A stretch of 64,000 nt of DNA from Winogradskyella vincentii (lineage in GTDB: Bacteria; Bacteroidota; Bacteroidia; Flavobacteriales; Flavobacteriaceae), in NCBI RefSeq assembly GCF_020166345.1, contig NZ_JAIUJS010000003.1, positions 124,001-188,000 of the forward strand. The letters are read 5' to 3'. The position numbers and the translations under genes are program-made. The notes under the pieces were generated by a model. It ran no database searches. It saw only the letters and a program-made list of their open reading frames with translations, and was not told the origin of the DNA. Positions 35,326-43,210 of this stretch are shown in pieces; positions within the stretch are counted from its first letter, which is position 1, and the number at the start of each line of letters is the position of its first letter.

Positions 35326-36104
35326 GATTTTTGTTTTAGTTTACCTTTTACTTTTATATCACCTAAAGGGAAGTAAGGGAACATATTCTCTTCCATCCAG
35401 TTATTAGATTCATTTGGATTCATTTTCCAGCCTGAATTACAATTGGAAACAATTTCTATAAAGGAAAGTCCTTTCTTCAATCTTGTGTTATTAAAAGCAT
35501 TCTTTATTGCTTTTTTAGCCTTTCTAACATGTTTGTGAGTATGTACTGATTGTCTTGTTACATAATAAGTACCTGGTAAATTGGCAATCAATTCTGTAAT
35601 TTTTAATGGTGATCCCATAGTTTCAATTTCCCTACCATGCGGTGAGGTTGATGTACGCATACCTGGTAAGGTTGTTGGTGCCATCTGTCCACCTGTCATT
35701 CCATAAATACCGTTATTAACAAATATGATAACGATATTTTCACCTCTGTTACAAGCATGAATAGTTTCTGCAGTACCAATTGCAGCTAAGTCACCATCAC
35801 CTTGATATGTAAAAATATATTTGTTAGGCCACGTCCTTGAAATAGCAGTAGCTAAAGCAGGAGCACGTCCATGAGCAGCTTGTGTTATATCTACGTTCAT
35901 AAAATCATACGCTAACACTGAACAACCCACTGGAGCGACACCAATAGTATCCTCAACAATACCCAATTCGTCAATAACCTCCATTACTAAATTATGTGCG
36001 GTTCCATGACCACAACCCGGACAGTATGACAACGTTGCATCCGTCATTAAGCAAGTTTTACTGAAAACCTGATTTTCGGGTTTTATAATATCAATTACTT
36101 CCAT
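35322..36104 (-). CDS. 2-oxoacid:acceptor oxidoreductase, thiamine-diphosphate beta subunit
   Basis: 260 residues. YCPGCGHGTAHNLVMEV at the N-terminus, and the ThDP motif GDGDLAAIGTAETIHAC to IIFVNNGIYGMTGGQMAPTT, are clear. It binds thiamine diphosphate and performs the decarboxylation. There are few cysteines, so iron-sulfur binding rests on the delta subunit. Its start overlaps the alpha gene by 14 bases. Substrate is probably 2-oxoglutarate or a branched-chain 2-oxoacid; I cannot choose from the sequence. Confidence 0.92.
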   Translation of the reverse strand: MEVIDIIKPENQVFSKTCLMTDATLSYCPGCGHGTAHNLVMEVIDELGIVEDTIGVAPVGCSVLAYDFMNVDITQAAHGRAPALATAISRTWPNKYIFTYQGDGDLAAIGTAETIHACNRGENIVIIFVNNGIYGMTGGQMAPTTLPGMRTSTSPHGREIETMGSPLKITELIANLPGTYYVTRQSVHTHKHVRKAKKAIKNAFNNTRLKKGLSFIEIVSNCNSGWKMNPNESNNWMEENMFPYFPLGDIKVKGKLKQKS

Positions 36105-37182
36105 TTTTTATGATTTTTAGTTCTAAGGCTTCAATGATTTCTTCAGGAGTATGAATAATACCACCCGTTCTTCCAAAATGCTCAACTTTTACCTTGTCAT
36201 TTACGGCCAATCTTACATCTTCTACCATTTGCCCTGCACTTAATTCAACGCTTAAAATCCCTTTTACTTGATCTGCTAATTCAAATAGTTGTTGTTTTGG
36301 GAAAGGGAACAAAGTTATTGGGCGTAACAAGCCAACTTTAATTCCTTTTTCACGACCTAGTTGAACTGCCTTCTGGGCAATTCTGGCACTAGATCCATAG
36401 GCTACAAAGAGATACTCCGCATCATCACATTGAATTTTTTCATACCGTAAATCTTCTTTTTCCATTTGTTCATACTTTTTTTGAAGTCTATGAACTCTTG
36501 CTTCCATTTTTTCAGGTTGTAAGTCAAGTGAAGTTATTATATTTCGTTCTCTATCTTTTTTACCTGTTGTAGCCCAATCTCCATATTTTTCAATAATTTC
36601 TTCATCAGGCATTCGCTCTTTTTGGTCTTTTAGAACAACTTTTTCCATCATTTGACCAATTAATCCATCTGATAGGATTAATACTGGCGCACGATACTTA
36701 AATGCGATATCAAATGCATCTGATACAAAATCTGCCATTTCCTGAACTGAAGCCGGCGCTAAAACATAAAGTTGGTAATCTCCGTGACCACCTCCTTTAA
36801 CAGATTGAAAATAATCAGCTTGTGAAGGCTGAATTGTCCCAAGACCTGGTCCTCCACGAGAGACATTGACTATTACTGCTGGAAGTTCTGCTCCAGCTAG
36901 ATATGAGACACCTTCTAGCTTTAATGAAATTCCTGGGCTTGAGGATGATGTCATTGCACGCTTTCCTGTACTGGCAGCGCCATACACCATATTGATTGCG
37001 GCGACTTCACTCTCAGCTTGTAATACAACCATACCAGTTCTGTGCTCTGGACGTTCAGTCATCAAATATTCAATAATTTCAGATTGTGGTGTGATAGGAT
37101 ATCCAAAATAGGCATCAGCACCTGCTCTTATGGTAGCTTCAGCTAATGCTTCATTACCCTTCATTAATCTTAATTCGGACAT
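36091..37182 (-). CDS. 2-oxoacid:acceptor oxidoreductase, alpha subunit (KorA/VorB-like)
   Basis: 363 residues. MKGNEALAEATIRAGADAYFGYPITPQSEI is the alpha-subunit N-terminus, with MVVLQAESEVAAINMVYGAASTGKRAMTSSSSPGISLKLEG following. The closest named type I recognise is 3-methyl-2-oxobutanoate dehydrogenase VorB, though this name is also given to 2-oxoglutarate enzymes. It works with the beta, gamma and ferredoxin subunits to make acyl-CoA, CO2 and reduced ferredoxin. It lies 24 bases after the ferredoxin gene. Confidence 0.9.
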   Translation of the reverse strand: MSELRLMKGNEALAEATIRAGADAYFGYPITPQSEIIEYLMTERPEHRTGMVVLQAESEVAAINMVYGAASTGKRAMTSSSSPGISLKLEGVSYLAGAELPAVIVNVSRGGPGLGTIQPSQADYFQSVKGGGHGDYQLYVLAPASVQEMADFVSDAFDIAFKYRAPVLILSDGLIGQMMEKVVLKDQKERMPDEEIIEKYGDWATTGKKDRERNIITSLDLQPEKMEARVHRLQKKYEQMEKEDLRYEKIQCDDAEYLFVAYGSSARIAQKAVQLGREKGIKVGLLRPITLFPFPKQQLFELADQVKGILSVELSAGQMVEDVRLAVNDKVKVEHFGRTGGIIHTPEEIIEALELKIIKNGSN

Positions 37183-37206
37183 AGGAATATTTTTATATGA
37201 AATACT

Positions 37207-37431
37207 TTAAATTTTTATACGATATACAGTGATTGCCCTATCAGGACAAACTATTGCACAATTGGTGCAACCTGTACATACATCAGGATTGCTCATATAG
37301 GCATAATGGTATCCCTTTCTGTTAACTTCTGTTGACATGCTTATTACTTTTTCTTCACAAACAGGTATACAGACTTCACAGCCCTTACAGGTCTCTGTGT
37401 CAACTACTATAGCTCCTTTGACTTTTGCCAT
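37207..37431 (-). CDS. 2x[4Fe-4S] ferredoxin, delta subunit of the oxidoreductase
   Basis: 74 residues. Two CxxCxxCxxxC clusters, CKGCEVCIPVC (about 15-25) and CTGCTNCAIVC (about 53-63), bind two [4Fe-4S] centres. As first gene of the operon it supplies the electron exit of the complex. An FNR-like dyad lies about 75-90 bp before its ATG. Such clusters are oxygen-labile, which fits redox control, though the host group is mostly aerobic. Confidence 0.92.
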   Translation of the reverse strand: MAKVKGAIVVDTETCKGCEVCIPVCEEKVISMSTEVNRKGYHYAYMSNPDVCTGCTNCAIVCPDRAITVYRIKI

Positions 37432-37506
37432 ATTCTTAATTTTGGATACGAATTTGGCGTATCGATTATATAATTAATAAAATTACGCTTAGTTTATTGA
37501 TTTAAA

Positions 37507-37522
37507 TATGATATTTATCATA
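37507..37522. promoter_or_regulatory. FNR/CRP-like dyad upstream of the ferredoxin/oxidoreductase operon
   Basis: Perfect inverted repeat with arms TATGATA/TATCATA and centre TT. It contains TGAT-N4-ATCA, the core of FNR-type sites (TTGAT-N4-ATCAA). Located 76-91 bp before the minus-strand gene. Confidence 0.5.
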
Positions 37523-37616
37523 ACACCAAAAATTCTAGATATTTGATAATAGAGAAGTATTTCGACTAGTTTTAGCGAAATATTTTGAATAAAATGGAAG
37601 AATTATTAGTATAATA

Positions 37617-38015
37617 TTAATCTAATGTATGTTCAGCTACTAATTTCACAAAGTCTAAAGAACTAACCATACCTTTTATTTCACCTTCTTCCATGGCAAT
37701 AATATGATGCACATTATGCTTCAACATCATTTTTGCGGCAGATTTTGCACTAGTATTTACATGTGCGATGTGAACAAGTGAAGCATTGATCATATCTTTT
37801 ACAAGAGCGTCGTCGCTTACTTCTTTACATATATCAGTTGCCGTAATAATACCTTTAATGGTAGTTTCTATTTTTAGTTTATCATTTGAATACTGAACAA
37901 TTGGAATTGCATTAATTCCTTTTTCCTTCATAAGCGTTCTTATTTCTAAAACATTATCATCTAACATTGCAGTTGTAACTGGGGACGACATAAAATCTTT
38001 TATTTGTATTCTCAT
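37617..38015 (-). CDS. CBS-domain pair protein
   Basis: 132 residues, two CBS domains and nothing else. The first is MSSPVTTAMLDDNVLEIRTLMKEKGINAIPIVQ, the second starts at VHIAHVNTSAKSAAKMMLKHNVHHIIAMEEG with final VSSLDFVKLVAEHTLD. CBS pairs bind adenine nucleotides. The partner is unknown. It sits 185 bp upstream of the oxidoreductase operon on the same strand, and both have the same type of dyad upstream, suggesting a shared regulator. Confidence 0.88.
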   Translation of the reverse strand: MRIQIKDFMSSPVTTAMLDDNVLEIRTLMKEKGINAIPIVQYSNDKLKIETTIKGIITATDICKEVSDDALVKDMINASLVHIAHVNTSAKSAAKMMLKHNVHHIIAMEEGEIKGMVSSLDFVKLVAEHTLD

Positions 38016-38121
38016 CAGCTGTAAATTTTTGGTTTGGACAACCGTTTAGAAATAAAAACAACAAATAATTATTGTGTTTTTTCGAATAATCATAAAATTA
38101 AGGAATCCTTACTGTTTTGAA

Positions 38122-38137
38122 CATGATAAAAATCATG
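38122..38137. promoter_or_regulatory. FNR/CRP-like dyad upstream of the CBS gene
   Basis: Arms CATGAT/ATCATG around AAAA, sharing ATGAT-N4-ATCAT with the site at 37507-37522. It overlaps the expected transcription start downstream of the -7 box at 38141-38148. Confidence 0.5.
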
Positions 38138-38140
38138 ATA

Positions 38141-38148
38141 CAAAAATA
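38141..38148 (-). promoter_or_regulatory. -7 promoter box of the CBS gene
   Basis: On the minus strand TATTTTTG fits TAnnTTTG and lies just upstream of the dyad at 38122-38137. Confidence 0.5.
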
Positions 38149-38184
38149 TAAGCGAGTTTATTTTGAGAGAATTATTTGTATAAA

Positions 38185-39477
38185 TTAGGCAAGTAAAAAA
38201 CGCTTCAACTCACCGTAATTGCTAATAGATATGGCTTTCTTTTTTTTATCCATTACAGCCTTTATCTGTGGCGGTAAAGGAATTTGTTCTTTTATTACTT
38301 CTTCAACCACATCTAAAAACTTGGTAGGGTGAGCAGTTTCTAAAAATACGACATGGTCATTTTCATTAGATTTTAAATATTCCTTTGCGCCTAAATAACC
38401 TACAGCACCATGAGGGTCAGCAATGTAACCATGATTATTAAAAATTTCTAGGAGTGCTTCTTTCGTCTCATCATCTGAATAACTATAGGATGATAAATTG
38501 GATTTTAAAGCATTAAAATCATTATTGTGTAATTCCTGAATTCTAATAAAATTACTTGGGTTGCCAACATCCATAGCATTGCTTATGGTCTGTACCGATG
38601 GTTTTGGATCATAAGTCATGGTTTCCATATAATTGACAACTGTATCATTGGCATTGTTTGATGCTATGAAATGCTTTACTGGTAAACCTAATTTTTGAGC
38701 GACCATACCTGCGCAGATATTTCCAAAATTACCACTAGGTACAGAGAAAGCAACTGATTCATATTTAGATTTAAGTTGTTTATATGCAATTAGATAATAA
38801 AACAACTGAGGTAGCCAACGTGCTATGTTGATTGAGTTTGCTGAAGTCAATTGCATTTTACTGGTCAACTCTTTATCTATGAAAGCTTGTTTAACCATGT
38901 CTTGACAATCATCAAAAACACCATTAACTTCTAAAGCTGTAATATTTTGACCAAGAGTTGTTAATTGTTTTTCTTGAATTTCACTAACCTTACCAGATGG
39001 GTAGAGGATTACCACTTTAACACCTTTAACTCCTAAAAAACCATTGGCAACCGCACCACCAGTATCACCAGAAGTAGCAACTAGCACAGTTACTTCATTA
39101 GTATTTGATTTGTTAAAGTAGCCCAAGCATCTTGCCATAAAACGTGCACCTACATCCTTGAAAGCCATAGTTGGACCGTGGAATAATTCTAATGTTGATA
39201 TTTGTTCATTTAATTTTACTACTGGAAAATCAAAATTGAGAGTTTCTTCTACAATTGTTTTTAAAATATCTTCTGGTATCTCAGGTACTATAAATTGCTT
39301 TATTGCTTCAAAAGCGATATCTGCATTAGATTTTTCTTCAATCGTATCAAAAAAAGACTTTGGAAGTGGCGTAATTGATTCTGGAAAATATAATCCTTTG
39401 TCTGGCGCTAATCCTCTAACAACAGCTTCCTGGAAATTTGTGTCCTGTGCTTTTTTATTTAGTGAGTAATATTTCAT
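38185..39477 (-). CDS. thrC: threonine synthase ThrC
   Basis: 430 residues, PLP enzyme that turns O-phosphohomoserine into threonine. HGPTMAFKDVGARFMAR contains the PLP-binding Lys, TSGDTGGAVANGFLG and SVPSGNFGNICAGM bind the cofactor phosphate and substrate. The start ATG overlaps the thrB TGA (ATGA). It is the last gene of the operon; no evident hairpin was seen before the CBS-gene promoter region. Confidence 0.96.
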   Translation of the reverse strand: MKYYSLNKKAQDTNFQEAVVRGLAPDKGLYFPESITPLPKSFFDTIEEKSNADIAFEAIKQFIVPEIPEDILKTIVEETLNFDFPVVKLNEQISTLELFHGPTMAFKDVGARFMARCLGYFNKSNTNEVTVLVATSGDTGGAVANGFLGVKGVKVVILYPSGKVSEIQEKQLTTLGQNITALEVNGVFDDCQDMVKQAFIDKELTSKMQLTSANSINIARWLPQLFYYLIAYKQLKSKYESVAFSVPSGNFGNICAGMVAQKLGLPVKHFIASNNANDTVVNYMETMTYDPKPSVQTISNAMDVGNPSNFIRIQELHNNDFNALKSNLSSYSYSDDETKEALLEIFNNHGYIADPHGAVGYLGAKEYLKSNENDHVVFLETAHPTKFLDVVEEVIKEQIPLPPQIKAVMDKKKKAISISNYGELKRFLLA

Positions 39478-40397
39478 TTTACAGTTTTAATACCTTCAAT
39501 ATTAATTTTAGAAACATAGGTTTCAAATGCTATTCCTGATTTTGAATAAACATTATGCATGGCTTTCTCAACTTGTTTGGCAGTTTCCAATCCTTTGCAC
39601 AAAGCAAATATTGAAGGTCCTGAACCAGAAATTGCACATCCGAGAGCACCAGCTCTCAATGTATTTGCTTTTACATCGTCAAAATGAGGAATCAGTTTTT
39701 TTCTATGTGGTTCAATTATTACATCAATTAGTGATTCCCGTATTAATTCATAATTTGAAGTATGGAATGCATGAATTAAACTACCAACATTTGCCCATTG
39801 TGTTATGGCATTTTCTAATGGCACCTCTTTTGGCAATACTGCCCTAGAATCTACTGTTTTTACTTCAATTTGGGGATGAATAAGAGTTGCAAACAAATCA
39901 GATGGAGTTGGTAAAGACAATATATTCAATGGTTTAGTGGACTTCACTAGTGTAAAACCACCAAAAATACCAGGTGCCAAGTTGTCTGCATGCTCACATT
40001 GACTAGCTATTGCTTCACCTTGCATTGCAAAATAGGTTAATTGCGTTTTATCGTATGGTCTGCCAAGTAATTCATTTATACCATAAACACTTCCAGAGGC
40101 ACTGGCCGCACTACTACCAATTCCGCTTCCCGGCTTAATTTTTTTATGGATTTCTATTTCAAAACCACATTCTGGTCTTAGATCATTATATAAGGCCTGT
40201 GCAGAAACTCCAGCAACATTTTTCTCAGTTTCATACGGTAAATCAAACCCTTCAATTTTTGTGATTTTAATGCCTTTTTCTGTAGTTTTTCGAATAACCA
40301 TGTAATCACCTATAGAATCTAGACAGAATCCTAACACATCGAATCCACATGCTACATTTGCAACGGTTGCCGGTGAGAAAATTTTAATTTCGTTCAT
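39474..40397 (-). CDS. thrB: homoserine kinase ThrB
   Basis: 307 residues of the GHMP kinase family. ATP motif KPGSGIGSSAASASGSVYGIN is intact, along with PATVANVACGFDVLG at the N-terminus and GCAISGSGPSIFALC near the C-terminus. It phosphorylates homoserine. It begins two bases after the thrA stop and overlaps thrC, consistent with one transcript thrA-thrB-thrC. Confidence 0.96.
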   Translation of the reverse strand: MNEIKIFSPATVANVACGFDVLGFCLDSIGDYMVIRKTTEKGIKITKIEGFDLPYETEKNVAGVSAQALYNDLRPECGFEIEIHKKIKPGSGIGSSAASASGSVYGINELLGRPYDKTQLTYFAMQGEAIASQCEHADNLAPGIFGGFTLVKSTKPLNILSLPTPSDLFATLIHPQIEVKTVDSRAVLPKEVPLENAITQWANVGSLIHAFHTSNYELIRESLIDVIIEPHRKKLIPHFDDVKANTLRAGALGCAISGSGPSIFALCKGLETAKQVEKAMHNVYSKSGIAFETYVSKINIEGIKTVK

Positions 40398-40399
40398 CT

Positions 40400-42874
40400 T
40401 TAATTATTAGCTATTCTGATTATATCTGCGAACAATCCAGAGGCTGTAACATCTGCACCAGCACCAGCACCTTTGATAATCATAGGTTGTTCTGGATAAC
40501 GCTCAGTGAAAAACATAACTATATTGTCCTTTCCTTCTAGATTATAAAATGGATGTCCTTCAGGAATTTCTTCTAATCCAACTTGTGCCTTACCATCCTT
40601 AAATTCTGCCACAAACTTTAATTGACAGTTTTTTGCATTAGCAGATTTGTATAGACTTTGATAATGAGACTCATCATCAACTAAAGTACTGAAAAAGTCC
40701 TCTACTGAATTGGCCTTAATTGCGTTTTCGGTTAGAAAATTTTTACTCTTAATATCAGACAACTCCATTTTATAACCACTTTCTCTAGCTAATATTAAAA
40801 TTTTACGAGCTACATCTACACCACTTAAATCAATTCGAGGGTCAGGTTCAGTATATCCTTCAGTCTGTGCCTGTTTTACAATATCATGAAATGTAGAATT
40901 TGCATTGAAATTGTTAAAAATAAAATTAAGACTACCCGATAAAACTGCTTTTATATTATTGACTTTGTCACCTGATGTAATTAAATGGTTTAGGGTATCG
41001 ATTACAGGTAATCCTGCGCCAACATTGGTTTCAAATAAAAATGAAGCATTATACTTTCTAGAAAGGCTCTTAAGTTCACTGTAATAATCAAAGTTATCGG
41101 AACATGCAATTTTATTGCATGCTACTACCGATATACTTTCTTTTAAATATTGTGGATAAATATTAGCTACATCTGAATTGGCAGTAATATCTACAAAGAC
41201 CGAATTCCTTAGATTTAACTTTTTAGCATTATCGAAAAAACCTTTGAGACTTGCTTTTTCTCCATTTGCTAAAGTTGATTTCCAATCTTTAAGGTTTATT
41301 CCATCATCATCAACAACCATAGTTCTAGAATTTGATAGTCCTGTAACTCTAAGGTTTATTTTAAAATTTTCTTTTAAATATGATTTTTGCTGTTTTATTT
41401 GTTCTATTAATCTTTCACCAACATTCCCAACGCCCGTAATAAAAAGATTGATTTGCTTGGTTCTTAGTTCAAAGAACTGTTCATGTAAACTATTGAGTGC
41501 CTTTTTTACGTCATTTTTGTGGATTACTGCTGAAATATTTCGCTCTGACGCACCTTGAGCAATAGCTCTAATGTTTACATTGTTTTTGCCAAGGGTACTA
41601 AACATCTTACCACTAATTCCTTGATGACTCTTCATTTTGTCACCAACAACAGCAATAATTGAGAGGTCGGTCTCAACAACAATTGGGTCTAATTTCTGTA
41701 ATGTAATTTCAAACTCAAATGCTTCGTCAATAGCATTTTTAGCCTTAGATGCATCATTTTGCGAAATCCCAAAGCAGATAGAATGCTCAGATGAAGCTTG
41801 TGTAATTAAGATTATATTGATTTTTTCTTGAGCTAAAGTTTCAAATAGACGTTTACTAAATCCAGGTATGCCAACCATACCATTACCCTGTAATGTTAGT
41901 AGTGCAATACCATCTATATTGCTTATACCTTTTACAGGAGAGATGCCATTTGGTTTTTTATCTAGAGTAATCGTTGTACCTATAGCTTCTGGTTCCATTG
42001 TATTTTTAATTACAATTGGAATTTTTTTCCTTAATACAGGCATGACAGTCGGTGGGTAAAGCACTTTTGCACCAAAATGTGATAATTCTACTGCTTCTTG
42101 ATACGATAACTCAGTTATTGGTGAGGCCTGTTTAACAAGCTTTGGATTAGTTGTAAACATACCGCTTACATCTGTCCATATTTGTAATTCATTAGCATCA
42201 ATAGCTGCGGCGATAATTGCCGCGGTATAATCTGAACCACCTCTACCAAGTGTAGTAATTTCATTACTCCCAGATTTAGAGACAAAGCCAGGAAGAATTG
42301 TTATTGAAGGTTCGCTATTCTTAAAGTAGTCTTGAATATTTTTATTGGTAATTGTAAAATTTACCTGAGCGTTATTGAAATTTGAATCTGTAACAATTAA
42401 TTCCTGTGAATTTTTTAATTGAGCATCAATATGTCTTGATCTTAATGTATGGCTTATAATAGTAGAAGAACAGTATTCGCCATAACTCAATAGCTTATCT
42501 TTAGTTTTAGGAGATAATTCATTAATAAGATAAATCCCATCAAGTAAACTTCTAAGTTCATATAATTTATCAGAAATAATTTCATGCAATAAATCGTGTT
42601 GTTGTTGAATTTCCTTGTCATTTTCTGGATTAATAAATAATCCTTCAATTACCTTGTTGTGAATTGACCAAATATTATTGTATTTGTTGATATAATCAGA
42701 ATCTTTTTCACAGGCCAATTCAGCGGCTTCGATCAGTTTGTCAGTTATACTACCAACTGCAGAAACAACAACTACAATTTTTGATGATTTACTTTGTTGT
42801 TGTAAAATGGATATTACTTTATTTATATTTTCAGCTGAACCTACAGATGTTCCTCCGAATTTTAGAACTTTCAT
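40400..42874 (-). CDS. thrA: bifunctional aspartokinase/homoserine dehydrogenase ThrA
   Basis: 824 residues, the usual length of the fused enzyme. The aspartokinase part starts MKVLKFGGTSVGS (kinase motif KFGGTS at 4-9), with TTLGRGGSDYTAAII. Two ACT-type regulatory domains follow (about 310-465: GISNIDGIALLTLQG and LSIIAVVGDKM). The homoserine dehydrogenase part has ITGVGNVGERLIEQIK (NADP binding), VACNKIA and SGSLNFIFN, and EGYTEPDPRIDLSGVDVARK. It catalyses the first and third steps from aspartate. Threonine feedback is expected from the ACT domains; transcription also seems to be attenuated (see leader upstream). Confidence 0.96.
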   Translation of the reverse strand: MKVLKFGGTSVGSAENINKVISILQQQSKSSKIVVVVSAVGSITDKLIEAAELACEKDSDYINKYNNIWSIHNKVIEGLFINPENDKEIQQQHDLLHEIISDKLYELRSLLDGIYLINELSPKTKDKLLSYGEYCSSTIISHTLRSRHIDAQLKNSQELIVTDSNFNNAQVNFTITNKNIQDYFKNSEPSITILPGFVSKSGSNEITTLGRGGSDYTAAIIAAAIDANELQIWTDVSGMFTTNPKLVKQASPITELSYQEAVELSHFGAKVLYPPTVMPVLRKKIPIVIKNTMEPEAIGTTITLDKKPNGISPVKGISNIDGIALLTLQGNGMVGIPGFSKRLFETLAQEKINIILITQASSEHSICFGISQNDASKAKNAIDEAFEFEITLQKLDPIVVETDLSIIAVVGDKMKSHQGISGKMFSTLGKNNVNIRAIAQGASERNISAVIHKNDVKKALNSLHEQFFELRTKQINLFITGVGNVGERLIEQIKQQKSYLKENFKINLRVTGLSNSRTMVVDDDGINLKDWKSTLANGEKASLKGFFDNAKKLNLRNSVFVDITANSDVANIYPQYLKESISVVACNKIACSDNFDYYSELKSLSRKYNASFLFETNVGAGLPVIDTLNHLITSGDKVNNIKAVLSGSLNFIFNNFNANSTFHDIVKQAQTEGYTEPDPRIDLSGVDVARKILILARESGYKMELSDIKSKNFLTENAIKANSVEDFFSTLVDDESHYQSLYKSANAKNCQLKFVAEFKDGKAQVGLEEIPEGHPFYNLEGKDNIVMFFTERYPEQPMIIKGAGAGADVTASGLFADIIRIANN

Positions 42875-42935
42875 AATTTGTTATTTAAAGGAAAATATAA
42901 TGTCTAAATAGACTATAATTGGTACGAAGTGCATA

Positions 42936-43031
42936 TTACAAATTACCCCTAAGGGTAATAATAGTAGAAATAAAATAAACAGAAATTGGGGCACAGTTAG
43001 ACATGACTAGTGCGTTCTTTGATATGTGCAT
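42936..43031 (-). CDS. putative thr operon leader peptide (31 aa)
   Basis: A 31-codon ORF starts 20 bases after a TAnnTTTG box and ends 61 bases before thrA. Its C-terminal part reads FISTIITLRGNL, with Thr-Ile-Ile-Thr codons in a row near the end, like the Thr/Ile-rich leader of enterobacterial thrL. The final codons overlap a hairpin (42942-42959). A leader of this kind would make the ribosome stall when charged tRNA-Thr or tRNA-Ile is scarce. Too short for normal gene finders; it is inferred from position, codons and structure, not from a database match. Confidence 0.55.
   Translation of the reverse strand: MHISKNALVMSNCAPISVYFISTIITLRGNL
42942..42959 (-). promoter_or_regulatory. hairpin at the end of the thr leader
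   Basis: Seven-base arms ATTACCC/GGGTAAT around four bases, covering the last leader codons, followed on the minus strand by TTTG. Candidate attenuator element. A separate long-range pairing joins 42997-43004 (in the leader) with 42900-42907 (before thrA), eight bases each. Confidence 0.45.
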
Positions 43032-43050
43032 TTTTTTCTTCATTACCCAC

Positions 43051-43058
43051 CAAATGTA
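43051..43058 (-). promoter_or_regulatory. -7 promoter box of the thr operon
   Basis: TACATTTG on the minus strand fits TAnnTTTG. With a start about six bases on, the transcript has a leader of roughly 170 bases before thrA. Confidence 0.6.
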
Positions 43059-43210
43059 TTATTTTTACAACAATTAAAAAACAAATTGTAATTTTTTGAG
43101 GAATTATGAGAAAAGCTTATTTCTTTTTATGAAAACTGAAAAGAAACAAGCCCAAATTGCATTATAATCAATGAATTGCTAACCTACTTTTATCGATATA
43201 GAATACATAG

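Larger units (their letters stand above)
42875..43210. other. 336-bp regulatory region between thrA and nnr
   Basis: This gap carries the thr promoter, leader ORF and hairpins on the minus strand (listed separately). For nnr on the plus strand no TAnnTTTG box could be recognised with confidence. Confidence 0.6.
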
